Assembly (NCBI GenBank): GCA_934589325.1
Contig: CAKTNU010000019.1
Span: forward strand, 1-14,084
DNA: 14,084 nucleotides
Source of the DNA: an uncultured Oscillospiraceae bacterium
GTDB taxonomy: Bacteria > Bacillota_A > Clostridia > Oscillospirales > Oscillospiraceae
Direction of reading: 5' to 3'
Positions 1-6,012 of this stretch are shown here, one piece after another. A program made the translations under genes and the position numbers. A model generated the notes under the pieces. That model saw only the letters and a list, made by a program, of their open reading frames with translations. It was not told the origin of the DNA and ran no database searches. The stretch's first letter is position 1. Each line of letters opens with the position of its first letter.

Positions 1-462
1 TGCAAATACCGTCTTGGCCAACTGACAGCGAGGAAAGCAGTCCACCCATCCCTGCACTGCCTTGACTGTGCCGGACACTGTTTCCGGTTCGTCCTCCGCT
101 GCTGTCGCCAGCAAGTAAGCTTTCGTAAAGGCGTAGTCCGTATCAAACAGCGGATTTGCACGGTCGAGCATCGTCTTGAGCTGGCCGCTGACACAGTAAT
201 AGTAGACGGGCGTTGCGAACACCAGCACATCCGCGTCGTGCATTTTTGCGGCAATCTCCACGGCATCGTCTTGGATGACGCAGTGCCCAAGATTCAGATA
301 GGCGAAGCAGCCTTTGCAGAAGCAAACCTGCTTTTCACGCAGATACACAGTCTCTACCTGATGACCAGCTTCCTGAGCTCCCTTGGCAAAGGCGACCGTC
401 AAGGTCTCCGAATTGCCGCCCTTGCGGGGGTTTGAAGAAAGAATCAATACTTTTTTACTCAT
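1..462 (-). CDS. Flavodoxin-family NAD(P)H-dependent reductase (C-terminus cut by window edge)
   Basis: Reading the minus strand from the ATG at 460-462 gives 154 codons with no stop before the left edge, so the gene is partial. An AAGGAG ribosome binding site lies 9 nt upstream of the ATG. The start MSKKVLILSSNPRKGGNSET is the beta-strand plus phosphate-binding loop typical of FMN reductases (flavodoxin-like fold). Cysteines at 47, 49, 52 and 61 resemble the cysteine cluster of iron-sulfur flavoprotein relatives, and the PVYYYCVSGQLKTMLDR segment (about 85-101) matches the second FMN-binding loop. Such proteins are cytosolic FMN-dependent oxidoreductases; the substrate cannot be told. It is divergent from a MerR-type gene, and the promoter between them is of MerR-controlled type (see 506-536), so redox or electrophile induction is plausible. 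Family call is firm, function is inference. Confidence 0.88.
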   Translation of the reverse strand, partial: MSKKVLILSSNPRKGGNSETLTVAFAKGAQEAGHQVETVYLREKQVCFCKGCFAYLNLGHCVIQDDAVEIAAKMHDADVLVFATPVYYYCVSGQLKTMLDRANPLFDTDYAFTKAYLLATAAEDEPETVSGTVKAVQGWVDCFPRCQLAKTVFA

Positions 463-505
463 TATAAAACACTCCTTGCGCTTCGGTTTCTTTTGTGTTA
501 TGATA

Positions 506-536
506 TTGATAACGCCAAAACCTAACTTCAGGTCAA
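506..536 (-). promoter_or_regulatory. MerR-type promoter with 19-bp spacer for the flavodoxin gene
   Basis: On the minus strand TTGACC (531-536) and TATCAA (506-511) are separated by 19 bp (512-530). The over-long 19-bp spacer is the hallmark of promoters remodelled by MerR-family activators. The spacer region holds an imperfect dyad, ACCT-N6-AGGT at 520-533, where the regulator would bind. The position between the flavodoxin start (462) and the merR start (569) fits control of the flavodoxin gene by the adjacent regulator. Confidence 0.6.
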
Positions 537-568
537 TATATTTTTTGAAAATTTTCGGAGGAATTTTT

Positions 569-1009
569 ATGTATTCGATCGGACAGGTGGCAGAGATGTT
601 CGGAATGCCCATCTCCACGCTGCGCTATTATGACAAGCAGGGCCTTTTCCCGAATATGGAGCGAGTATCCGGTATCCGCAAATTCGGTGACACGTAGATT
701 GAAGCACTCCGGGTCATTGAATGTCTGAAAAAGGCGGGCATGGAGATCAAAGACATCCGGCAATTCATGGATTGGTGTGTAGAAGGACCGTCCACCTATC
801 CGCAGCGCAAGGAATTGTTTGAAACGCAGAAGGCGCATATGGAGGAGGAGATCGCACGGATGAACCGCACTCTGGATATGCTGAAATTCAAATGCTGGTA
901 CTATGAACAGGCGATCCGGGACGGAAATGAGGAAAAACTCGCCGCCATGATTCCCAACGAGCTGCCGGAGGACATCCGTGCTATCTACGACAGCTCCCAT
1001 AAAGAATAA
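569..1009 (+). pseudogene. MerR-family transcriptional regulator interrupted by in-frame amber stop
   Basis: The ATG at 569 has GGAGG (557-561) 7 nt upstream. The first 42 codons (MYSIGQVAEMFGMPISTLRY... to FGDT) are a classic MerR helix-turn-helix and the start of its wing. TAG at 695-697 then stops the frame. The same frame resumes at once with IEALRVIECLKKAGMEIKDI, the normal continuation of a MerR regulator, then a long dimerisation helix and a stop at 1007-1009. Restored length would be 146 residues, as expected for the small clostridial MerR class. The missing residue sits where Gln or Glu is usual, so a single CAG or GAG to TAG change would explain it. An ATG at 740 could start only the helix part, without DNA binding. 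Probably a recent nonsense mutation; a read error or suppression is possible. Confidence 0.82.
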
Positions 1010-1056
1010 CACGCTCCTGTTACTGCATAGAAGCCGGAATGCAACACAAGAAGATA

Positions 1057-1112
1057 TTGCACCCCCTCAAATCGAGAACTGCACCCCCCTCTAAACCGTA
1101 GTTGCACCCCCT
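1057..1112. repeat. Three TGCACCCCC(C)T direct repeats, about 22-bp period
   Basis: TTGCACCCCCT at 1057-1067, CTGCACCCCCCT at 1079-1090 and TTGCACCCCCT at 1102-1112 lie in the merR/DUF362 intergenic region. The TGCA cores start at 1058, 1080 and 1103, so each step is 22-23 bp, about two helical turns. This looks like a protein-binding array. Multiple short repeats near an end are known from IS21-type insertion sequences, so an IS relic is possible, but no transposase fragment is visible here. Confidence 0.5.
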
Positions 1113-1149
1113 TAACGGGTTTCTATCAAAATTACGGTTCTTTGCCACC

Positions 1150-1181
1150 GCGCCGCGAACAGCAGATGTTCGCGGCGCTTT
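1150..1181 (+). terminator. Perfect 11-bp hairpin, possible terminator
   Basis: GCGCCGCGAAC (1150-1160) pairs fully with GTTCGCGGCGC (1168-1178) around a 7-nt loop, followed by only three T residues (1179-1181). It is GC-rich and stable but has a weak U tract. It could end merR transcription or belong to the repeat segment just upstream. The rest of 1010-1283 shows no gene and no convincing promoter for the next gene. Confidence 0.45.
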
Positions 1182-1283
1182 CAATGTCAATAAACTTAGA
1201 ACAAAATTTATGTCTCTGCCAGCTTATCGGAACAGATAGATTAATTTTTATGAAGCTGATTTCAAGTAAAGGAGCTCTTATAT

Positions 1284-2147
1284 ATGAAGTCTAAGGTTTA
1301 TTTTTCGCACGAAATATCCCCGGAGAAGGTCGTTGAGCTTTATACGGCTGCCGGAGCGCAGCTTTCGGGCATGGTCGCTGTGAAGATCCACTCCGGTGAA
1401 AAAGGCAACCAAAACTTTTTGAGGCCCGAGTTCTGGGAGCCGATGATCAGGTTCGTCAACGGCACCGCAGTCGAGTGCAATACAGCCTATCCTGGAGCAC
1501 GTGACACTACGGAAAAGCACCTTGAACTTATGAAGCTGCACGGCTGGACAGCGCATTTTGACGTAGATATTCTCGATTCCGAGGGTCCCGATCTCGTGCT
1601 CGATATCCCCGACGGCAAACGCATAAAGAAAAACTATGTAGGCAAGAACATTGCAAAATACGATTCAATGCTCGTTCTCTCACATTTTAAAGGTCATCCT
1701 ATGGGCGGCTACGGCGGTGCGCTCAAGCAGCTCTCTATCGGCTGTGCATCGTCCCATGGCAAAGCATATATTCACGGCTCCGGGGATCCCGAAAATCCTT
1801 GGACAAGCGACCATGGCTCTTTTCTTGAGTCTATGGCTGATGCTGCCTCCTCGGTCATTAAGTTCTTTGAGGGACGCGTATTCTACGTCAATGTCATGAA
1901 AGACATGTCCGTCGACTGCGATTGCTGTGAGGTAGCCGAAGATCCATGCCTTGCCGATGTTGGCATACTTGTCTCTGACGATCCAGTCGCTATTGATCAA
2001 GCCTGCCTCGACCTTGTATATTCCGGCAGTGATCCCGGGAAGGCTCACTTCATAGAACGTGTAGAGAGCCGCAACGGTATCCATACGATCGAAGCCGCCG
2101 CCGAGCTTGGCATAGGGTCAAGAGAATATGAGCTTATAGAGCTGTAA
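1284..2147 (+). CDS. DUF362 domain-containing protein
   Basis: A 287-residue protein starts at ATG 1284, with AAAGGAG (1268-1274) 9 nt upstream. The central HFKGHPMGGYGGALKQLSIG stretch (about 134-153) and the following GCASSHGK are the signature of the DUF362 family. The C-terminal part has a cysteine cluster (C212, C214, C215, C222) followed by DVGILVSDDPVAIDQA, also typical. DUF362 proteins are often fused to or partnered with ferredoxin domains and are thought to be iron-sulfur or redox related, but their biochemical role is not established. Here no separate 2[4Fe-4S] ferredoxin domain is visible, so this is the short form. No signal peptide. It stands alone on the plus strand and ends at a strong terminator shared with the convergent gene. 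Confidence 0.88.
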   Translation: MKSKVYFSHEISPEKVVELYTAAGAQLSGMVAVKIHSGEKGNQNFLRPEFWEPMIRFVNGTAVECNTAYPGARDTTEKHLELMKLHGWTAHFDVDILDSEGPDLVLDIPDGKRIKKNYVGKNIAKYDSMLVLSHFKGHPMGGYGGALKQLSIGCASSHGKAYIHGSGDPENPWTSDHGSFLESMADAASSVIKFFEGRVFYVNVMKDMSVDCDCCEVAEDPCLADVGILVSDDPVAIDQACLDLVYSGSDPGKAHFIERVESRNGIHTIEAAAELGIGSREYELIEL

Positions 2148-2151
2148 CCCG

Positions 2152-2184
2152 AAAAGCTGCCTGTTTTTATTCAGGCAGCTTTTT
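2152..2184. terminator. Bidirectional terminator between DUF362 and GNAT genes
   Basis: AAAAGCTGCCTG (2152-2163) pairs with CAGGCAGCTTTT (2172-2183) around an 8-nt loop. T residues follow on the plus strand and the A-run at the left gives a short T-run on the minus strand. The minus-strand acetyltransferase stop codon (2167-2169) lies inside the loop, so the hairpin's right arm is also coding sequence of that gene. Confidence 0.85.
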
Positions 2185-3003
2185 ATAATACAGCTCATAT
2201 TTTCCGAAGCATCTGAATCCCAGCCTCGTGGCAAAATCCTGCGTCGAATCGGAATTAAAGAAGACCAGATACCGCAGGCCGGCAGCAGATACGTAGTGCA
2301 GCGCAGCTTTGATAAGCTTGCTGTATGTCTCTTCATCTAAGGTACCGTCAAAATCCAGGCTGAAGATCTCACCGCCGCGCTCAGCAGCGGCAGCACAGGC
2401 TCGGTCATCCGCAACTACGGCAAATATACGCCAATTATCAATATCGTCATATATTCGTCCGCTTGTCCAGTATGTCTCCGTATCAGCATCGTGGAGGGCA
2501 GAAAAGAGCGAGAAATTGGCCTGCGTTACACGGACAACATCAGCCGGAATACCTCCGGAACTATATCCATCCAGCAGGAACACATCGTGCCACAAGGCTT
2601 CTTCGCACTCAAAGCCGCTTGACGTCAGATTTTCTGCTGCGGCACGATTTGCAGCCGGTATGCCAAAATACAGCTCATGTCCCGGGAAATTTTTCTCCAT
2701 CAGATGCAGAAGCTCATATAATGCGGCCGATACATCGCCGTCAATATACAGACCGCATAATTGGATATATCGGTCATCCGGGATCCGGAAAAATTGTATT
2801 ATCCCCTCCCCCGACTCTCCGACGTATCGCATAGTATAATAATTTTCCGCCGTGCAGCAGTCGGCATAATAAGCCTGAAAATCATCCTGGCTTTTCAGCT
2901 CCGGCGGAAAGATCGGATAACAGCCGCGCTCAATATGAGCGGCAATACTGTACGCGAAGCCGGCATATTTTTTTGCCTCAGACGAATCAAGAAAAGACAG
3001 CAT
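2167..3003 (-). CDS. GNAT-family N-acetyltransferase-like protein
   Basis: A 278-residue protein starts at the ATG at 3001-3003, with GGAG 7 nt upstream on the minus strand. Two halves look alike in layout: the first ends with NRAAAENLTSSGFECEEALW (about 119-138) and the second with DFATRLGFRCFGKYELYYKK near the C-terminus. Both match the last helix-strand element of the GNAT fold, so a tandem two-GNAT arrangement is likely. GNAT enzymes move an acyl group from acyl-CoA to an amine; the acceptor here is unknown. No signal peptide or membrane segment. It is downstream of the surface-protein gene on the same strand and might receive read-through from it. Family assignment is moderately sure; it could also be a degenerate acetyltransferase-fold protein. 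Confidence 0.7.
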   Translation of the reverse strand: MLSFLDSSEAKKYAGFAYSIAAHIERGCYPIFPPELKSQDDFQAYYADCCTAENYYTMRYVGESGEGIIQFFRIPDDRYIQLCGLYIDGDVSAALYELLHLMEKNFPGHELYFGIPAANRAAAENLTSSGFECEEALWHDVFLLDGYSSGGIPADVVRVTQANFSLFSALHDADTETYWTSGRIYDDIDNWRIFAVVADDRACAAAAERGGEIFSLDFDGTLDEETYSKLIKAALHYVSAAGLRYLVFFNSDSTQDFATRLGFRCFGKYELYYKKLPE

Positions 3004-3027
3004 ACAATTTCTCCGAAATACAGAATT

Positions 3028-3058
3028 CTCCCCACAGGAAAACCTGTGGGGAGTTTTT
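3028..3058 (+). terminator. Strong hairpin with T-tract on the plus strand
   Basis: CTCCCCACAGG (3028-3038) pairs perfectly with CCTGTGGGGAG (3043-3053) around AAAA, followed by TTTTT (3054-3058). As a terminator it faces plus-strand transcription, although both flanking genes are on the minus strand. On the minus strand the hairpin lies between the surface-protein stop and the acetyltransferase RBS and lacks a U tract. Confidence 0.6.
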
Positions 3059-3083
3059 GGTACTTACGCTAGTGTGTCAATCA

Positions 3084-4766
3084 TCAGCCTTTGCTGTGCT
3101 TCTTGGTGGCAAATATCACGGAGCAGGCAGCAGCGCAGGAGACGGCCGCGAGAACAGCCCAGAGCATGAGACTGTCTCCGGTCTGCGGCTTCTGATCGCC
3201 GTAGTAGACATTGACAAGGCTGATGCTCTTGCCGCCGTCACTGCGGGTGGTGTAGAAGTAGTAGCCGCTGGGAATGTCAAGTTCAATTACCGTCCAAGTC
3301 AGAGCAGTATCGAGACCGTCGAAGCTGCACTTCCAGCCGTTCTTCTCGTTAAGGATTGCAGTGACCTTCTTGCCGTCGACAAGGTAGGGTACAAAGGTCT
3401 CGGTGTCCTTGCCCTCGGCATCCTTGGCAAAGTAGCCGAGCTGAACAGTTATGGACTCGGGGCGCTTGCTCTCGTTGCCCTTATCATTCCACGATTTAGC
3501 AACGGTCGCAGTCATTTCGACGGATTTATATTCATTGATGAAAGCCGCGGTATCGAAGTACTGGTCATTGCTGAGAATGTAGGACGGCATATCGCGGATA
3601 TCGCTGTCCTCTCTTTCCTCATCGACATCAGCACTATTGGGATTCGCGCTCACCATACCGAAGTTATACTCTGTCTTGTCATAAGTCCACTTGCCGGTAT
3701 TCTCGGGTATGATCTCCGCCAGCTTGCCGACGATACCGTACATCTGGCTCTCAGGGCCGGTAAGGGTCAGAACGCCCTTCGCGGAGGTCTCGCCGGCCTT
3801 GACAGTCAGGGAGAACTTATCGGTGACGGGCTGCCCGTTGAACTCGGCCTTGACAAGATCGTTCTTACCGCCGTTGCCGTAGGCCAGTGCAAAATCAAAC
3901 GTGGTGTCAACCGCAGGAGCAAATTTGCCGGTCTGCTTTACCTGCTTCTCCACAGGGATGCTGATACGCAGTATATCCTGCTCGGAATAGCTGTTCTTAA
4001 TATCAACAACACTTTCCTCGCCATGGGAAACCGTCGCCCACATCACGCCGTAATAATAGTGTGTATAGCCCTCTACCTCAGAGCCCGCGACATCCTCATC
4101 GAGCTTGTATTCGCCCTCGGGCAGAGTAATGCTCTTGGTCCAGCCCTCTGCGGCGCTCAGGATCACATCCTGAACGAACTCATTGGTGTCATCATTGTAA
4201 ATCGACCATTTAATAGACGCAGGGATCTTATCCTCGGGGAGCCCCTCAAATGTCTTTTTCAGAGTGAGCGTACCGTATATACTCTGATAATAGTTGGTGA
4301 CGGCCAAAACTACAGGCTCATCTGCTCTTACATCAATGAAGTTTCCCTCCGCGGGGACATTCTCGGTCGCCAGTCCGGAGTAAACGATATTGAGCTTGTA
4401 GCCCTCTACCTCGGCGCCAAGTTCCTTTACCTCGTACACACCGCCGACAGTTATGCTGGCGCTTTCATACTCGCCGGATTCATTCAGCTTGAGAGGGACA
4501 ACGATGGGGTCATACCTTGCTTTCCATTCAAGGATCGCTTCGCCGTTCTCACCTTCCCCTGTCTGGACCTGCTCCATATACTGGAGCGAGATCTTTATCT
4601 CGGCGGGCATGTCTTCCTTTTCGATCCCCTCTGCAGTCTTGCTTATGAGCAGATTTCCACCCGCCGGAGTCGGCTCAACAGGCAGTTCGGTCTCCGCCAT
4701 GGCAGCTGCCGGCATAACACTGACGACAAGCAGGACCACAAGCAGGACAGCTAAAAATTTCTTCAT
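3084..4766 (-). CDS. Cell-wall-anchored multidomain surface protein (Cna-B/pilin-like, KPQTG sorting signal)
   Basis: A 560-residue secreted protein with AAGGAGG 7 nt before the ATG at 4764-4766. Residues 1-24 are a signal peptide (MKKFLAVLLVV..., AMA cleavage site). Four beta-rich domains follow at about 38-160, 164-258, 264-415 and 418-525. Each begins with a Lys-containing strand such as LTLKKTFEG or ATVAKSWND and ends in a strand such as IKNSYS or VNVYY. This is the pattern of Cna-B/DUF5979-type and Gram-positive pilin domains, where Lys-Asn isopeptide bonds are common. The C-terminus has KPQTGD (about 529-534), a hydrophobic segment and KKHSKG, a cell-wall sorting signal with Lys instead of the usual Leu. 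No sortase gene is in the window. It may be a pilin, an adhesin or a stalk protein; no ligand-binding head is evident. Its promoter shares a box with the Ig/zinc-ribbon gene. Confidence 0.85.
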   Translation of the reverse strand: MKKFLAVLLVVLLVVSVMPAAAMAETELPVEPTPAGGNLLISKTAEGIEKEDMPAEIKISLQYMEQVQTGEGENGEAILEWKARYDPIVVPLKLNESGEYESASITVGGVYEVKELGAEVEGYKLNIVYSGLATENVPAEGNFIDVRADEPVVLAVTNYYQSIYGTLTLKKTFEGLPEDKIPASIKWSIYNDDTNEFVQDVILSAAEGWTKSITLPEGEYKLDEDVAGSEVEGYTHYYYGVMWATVSHGEESVVDIKNSYSEQDILRISIPVEKQVKQTGKFAPAVDTTFDFALAYGNGGKNDLVKAEFNGQPVTDKFSLTVKAGETSAKGVLTLTGPESQMYGIVGKLAEIIPENTGKWTYDKTEYNFGMVSANPNSADVDEEREDSDIRDMPSYILSNDQYFDTAAFINEYKSVEMTATVAKSWNDKGNESKRPESITVQLGYFAKDAEGKDTETFVPYLVDGKKVTAILNEKNGWKCSFDGLDTALTWTVIELDIPSGYYFYTTRSDGGKSISLVNVYYGDQKPQTGDSLMLWAVLAAVSCAAACSVIFATKKHSKG

Positions 4767-4833
4767 GAATTTTCCTCCTTTTTGATATAAATATGTTACA
4801 AATTGTTTTATCTGTCTAATTGGCTGTGTCTAT

Positions 4834-4862
4834 AATATACCTGTTATTGGTGCAAAAAGCAA
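4834..4862 (-). promoter_or_regulatory. Promoter of the sortase-substrate gene
   Basis: On the minus strand TTGCTT (4857-4862) and TATATT (4834-4839) are 17 bp apart, 68 nt upstream of the start codon. The -10 is near consensus and the -35 is weak, which fits an activator-dependent promoter. Confidence 0.55.
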
Positions 4863-4870
4863 GGCTCTAA

Positions 4871-4888
4871 ATCCTTATTATTTCTTAA
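4871..4888 (-). promoter_or_regulatory. TTAAG-N5-ATAAGG box upstream of surface-protein promoter
   Basis: Minus-strand TTAAGAAATAATAAGGAT is a direct repeat with a 10-bp period. It begins 49 nt upstream of the predicted -10 and 26 nt upstream of the -35. A matching box (14 of 18 positions) lies at the same distance from the promoter of the Ig/zinc-ribbon gene. The layout fits a response-regulator site; the binding protein is unknown. Confidence 0.5.
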
Positions 4889-4924
4889 GCTTCAGGGCTT
4901 TGCAGGTTTTTAGCGGCACATTTC

Positions 4925-4953
4925 TTGCAAATTCGTCACAGCAGACGTATAAT
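4925..4953 (+). promoter_or_regulatory. Promoter of the CorA-type gene
   Basis: TTGCAA (4925-4930) and TATAAT (4948-4953) are separated by exactly 17 bp. The predicted transcript start near 4960 rules out the upstream TTG-initiated extension of the reading frame and supports the ATG at 4987. Confidence 0.75.
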
Positions 4954-4986
4954 ATCGCAAAGGAATTTGGAAACGGAGAATGTGCG

Positions 4987-5889
4987 ATGGTAGAATATAT
5001 CTGTGACCCCTCAAACGGCAGACTCGTCATATCTCATGGGACGCAGAACTCCATACTGAAAATCATGACCGCCGAAGAACTTCATGATATGAAGGAGCAA
5101 TTTCCGCACCACAAAGAGCTGCTGCGCACGCTCGGCTCGATACGCTACTGCAAGGTGGAGCTGTACCGTGACCGGATATGGGGTACGCTCCGCATACCGA
5201 ACCGCAGTAAGCAGCGGGGCGCACAGACGGCGTTTATCTTCTATCTCACCGAAAATGAGCTCATTTTCATTGAGGACACCGGCGAGCTTAAGCAATGGGT
5301 CAAGACCCAGTCTCAAAAGATCCAAGACGCAGCAACACCGGAGCTCCTGCTGCTCGGCTTCATGGAACAAGCCGTCGAAAATGACGTTCTTTATCTTTCA
5401 CACATGGAAAAGACGCTGGACGGGATGGAGGACGAGCTGCTTAGCGACATTCCGGGAGATTTCTTTTCGGAGCTCACCCGCCACAGACGCAAGCTGTCGG
5501 AGCTGAACGCGTATTACGAGCAGCTTACCGCTCTGGCAGACCAGATATCCGACTCCCCTGCTCTTATATCGGCTGCCGAGCAGTGGGATAGATTCTCACG
5601 CAAGGCTGAGCGTCTTGAAAACCATGTGCATCTCCTGCAGGAAAACGTCATCCAGCTCCGCGAGCTTTATCAGGCCCAGCTCGACGCAAAGCAGAACAAG
5701 GTGATGTGCATACTGACCGTAGTAACGACTCTGTTCCTGCCGCTGAGTCTCCTGACCGGCTGGTACGGGATGAATTTTGCCAATATGCCGGAGCTGCACT
5801 GGCGCTATGCGTACCCCGCGGTGATCGCTGTTACGGCCGCAATAATCATAATCGAGATAATATATTTCAAGAAAAAGAAAATATTATAA
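4987..5889 (+). CDS. corA: CorA-family magnesium/divalent cation transporter
   Basis: A 300-residue protein from ATG 4987, with GGAG (4975-4978) 8 nt upstream and a consensus promoter just before it. The N-terminal 1-130 is the cytosolic alpha/beta domain, and 130-235 is a long helical, coiled-coil-rich segment leading to the pore. Transmembrane helix 1 (about 239-258) is followed directly by YGMNF (260-264), the family's GMN selectivity motif. Transmembrane helix 2 (about 277-294) ends in a basic tail KKKK. This is the full two-helix CorA layout; the protein forms a pentameric channel in the membrane. Most members carry Mg2+, while some carry Co2+, Ni2+ or Zn2+, which the sequence does not resolve. 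It is divergent from the surface-protein gene and convergent with the Ig/zinc-ribbon gene. Confidence 0.92.
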   Translation: MVEYICDPSNGRLVISHGTQNSILKIMTAEELHDMKEQFPHHKELLRTLGSIRYCKVELYRDRIWGTLRIPNRSKQRGAQTAFIFYLTENELIFIEDTGELKQWVKTQSQKIQDAATPELLLLGFMEQAVENDVLYLSHMEKTLDGMEDELLSDIPGDFFSELTRHRRKLSELNAYYEQLTALADQISDSPALISAAEQWDRFSRKAERLENHVHLLQENVIQLRELYQAQLDAKQNKVMCILTVVTTLFLPLSLLTGWYGMNFANMPELHWRYAYPAVIAVTAAIIIIEIIYFKKKKIL

Positions 5890-5975
5890 AATCTGCATTT
5901 TACACTGCGCCAAGCGCCGAATATGCCAAAAAAGCGTACAGCCGCTGTAATGCCCTATTTACAAGGGCAGCGATG

Positions 5976-6012
5976 AAAAATACCTCTGCATTTATCATGC
6001 AGAGGTATTTTT
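5976..6012. terminator. Bidirectional terminator between corA and Ig/zinc-ribbon gene
   Basis: A 16-bp perfect stem: AAAAATACCTCTGCAT (5976-5991) pairs with ATGCAGAGGTATTTTT (5997-6012) around a 5-nt loop. A-runs and T-runs at the two sides give U tracts on both strands. It abuts the minus-strand stop codon at 6013-6015. The upstream stretch 5890-5975 holds only a small 6-bp hairpin (GCCCT/AGGGC). Confidence 0.9.

Noticed and set aside
2973..4754. 593-residue open frame on the plus strand, antisense to the sortase-substrate gene
   Set aside because: It has no ribosome site or recognisable domain and overlaps fully a gene with signal peptide, Cna-B domains and sorting signal. The antisense frame is open because of codon bias.
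4900..4986. Upstream TTG start extending the CorA protein by 29 residues
   Set aside because: It would begin before the -35/-10 promoter at 4925-4953 and has no ribosome site; the ATG at 4987 has GGAG at 8 nt.
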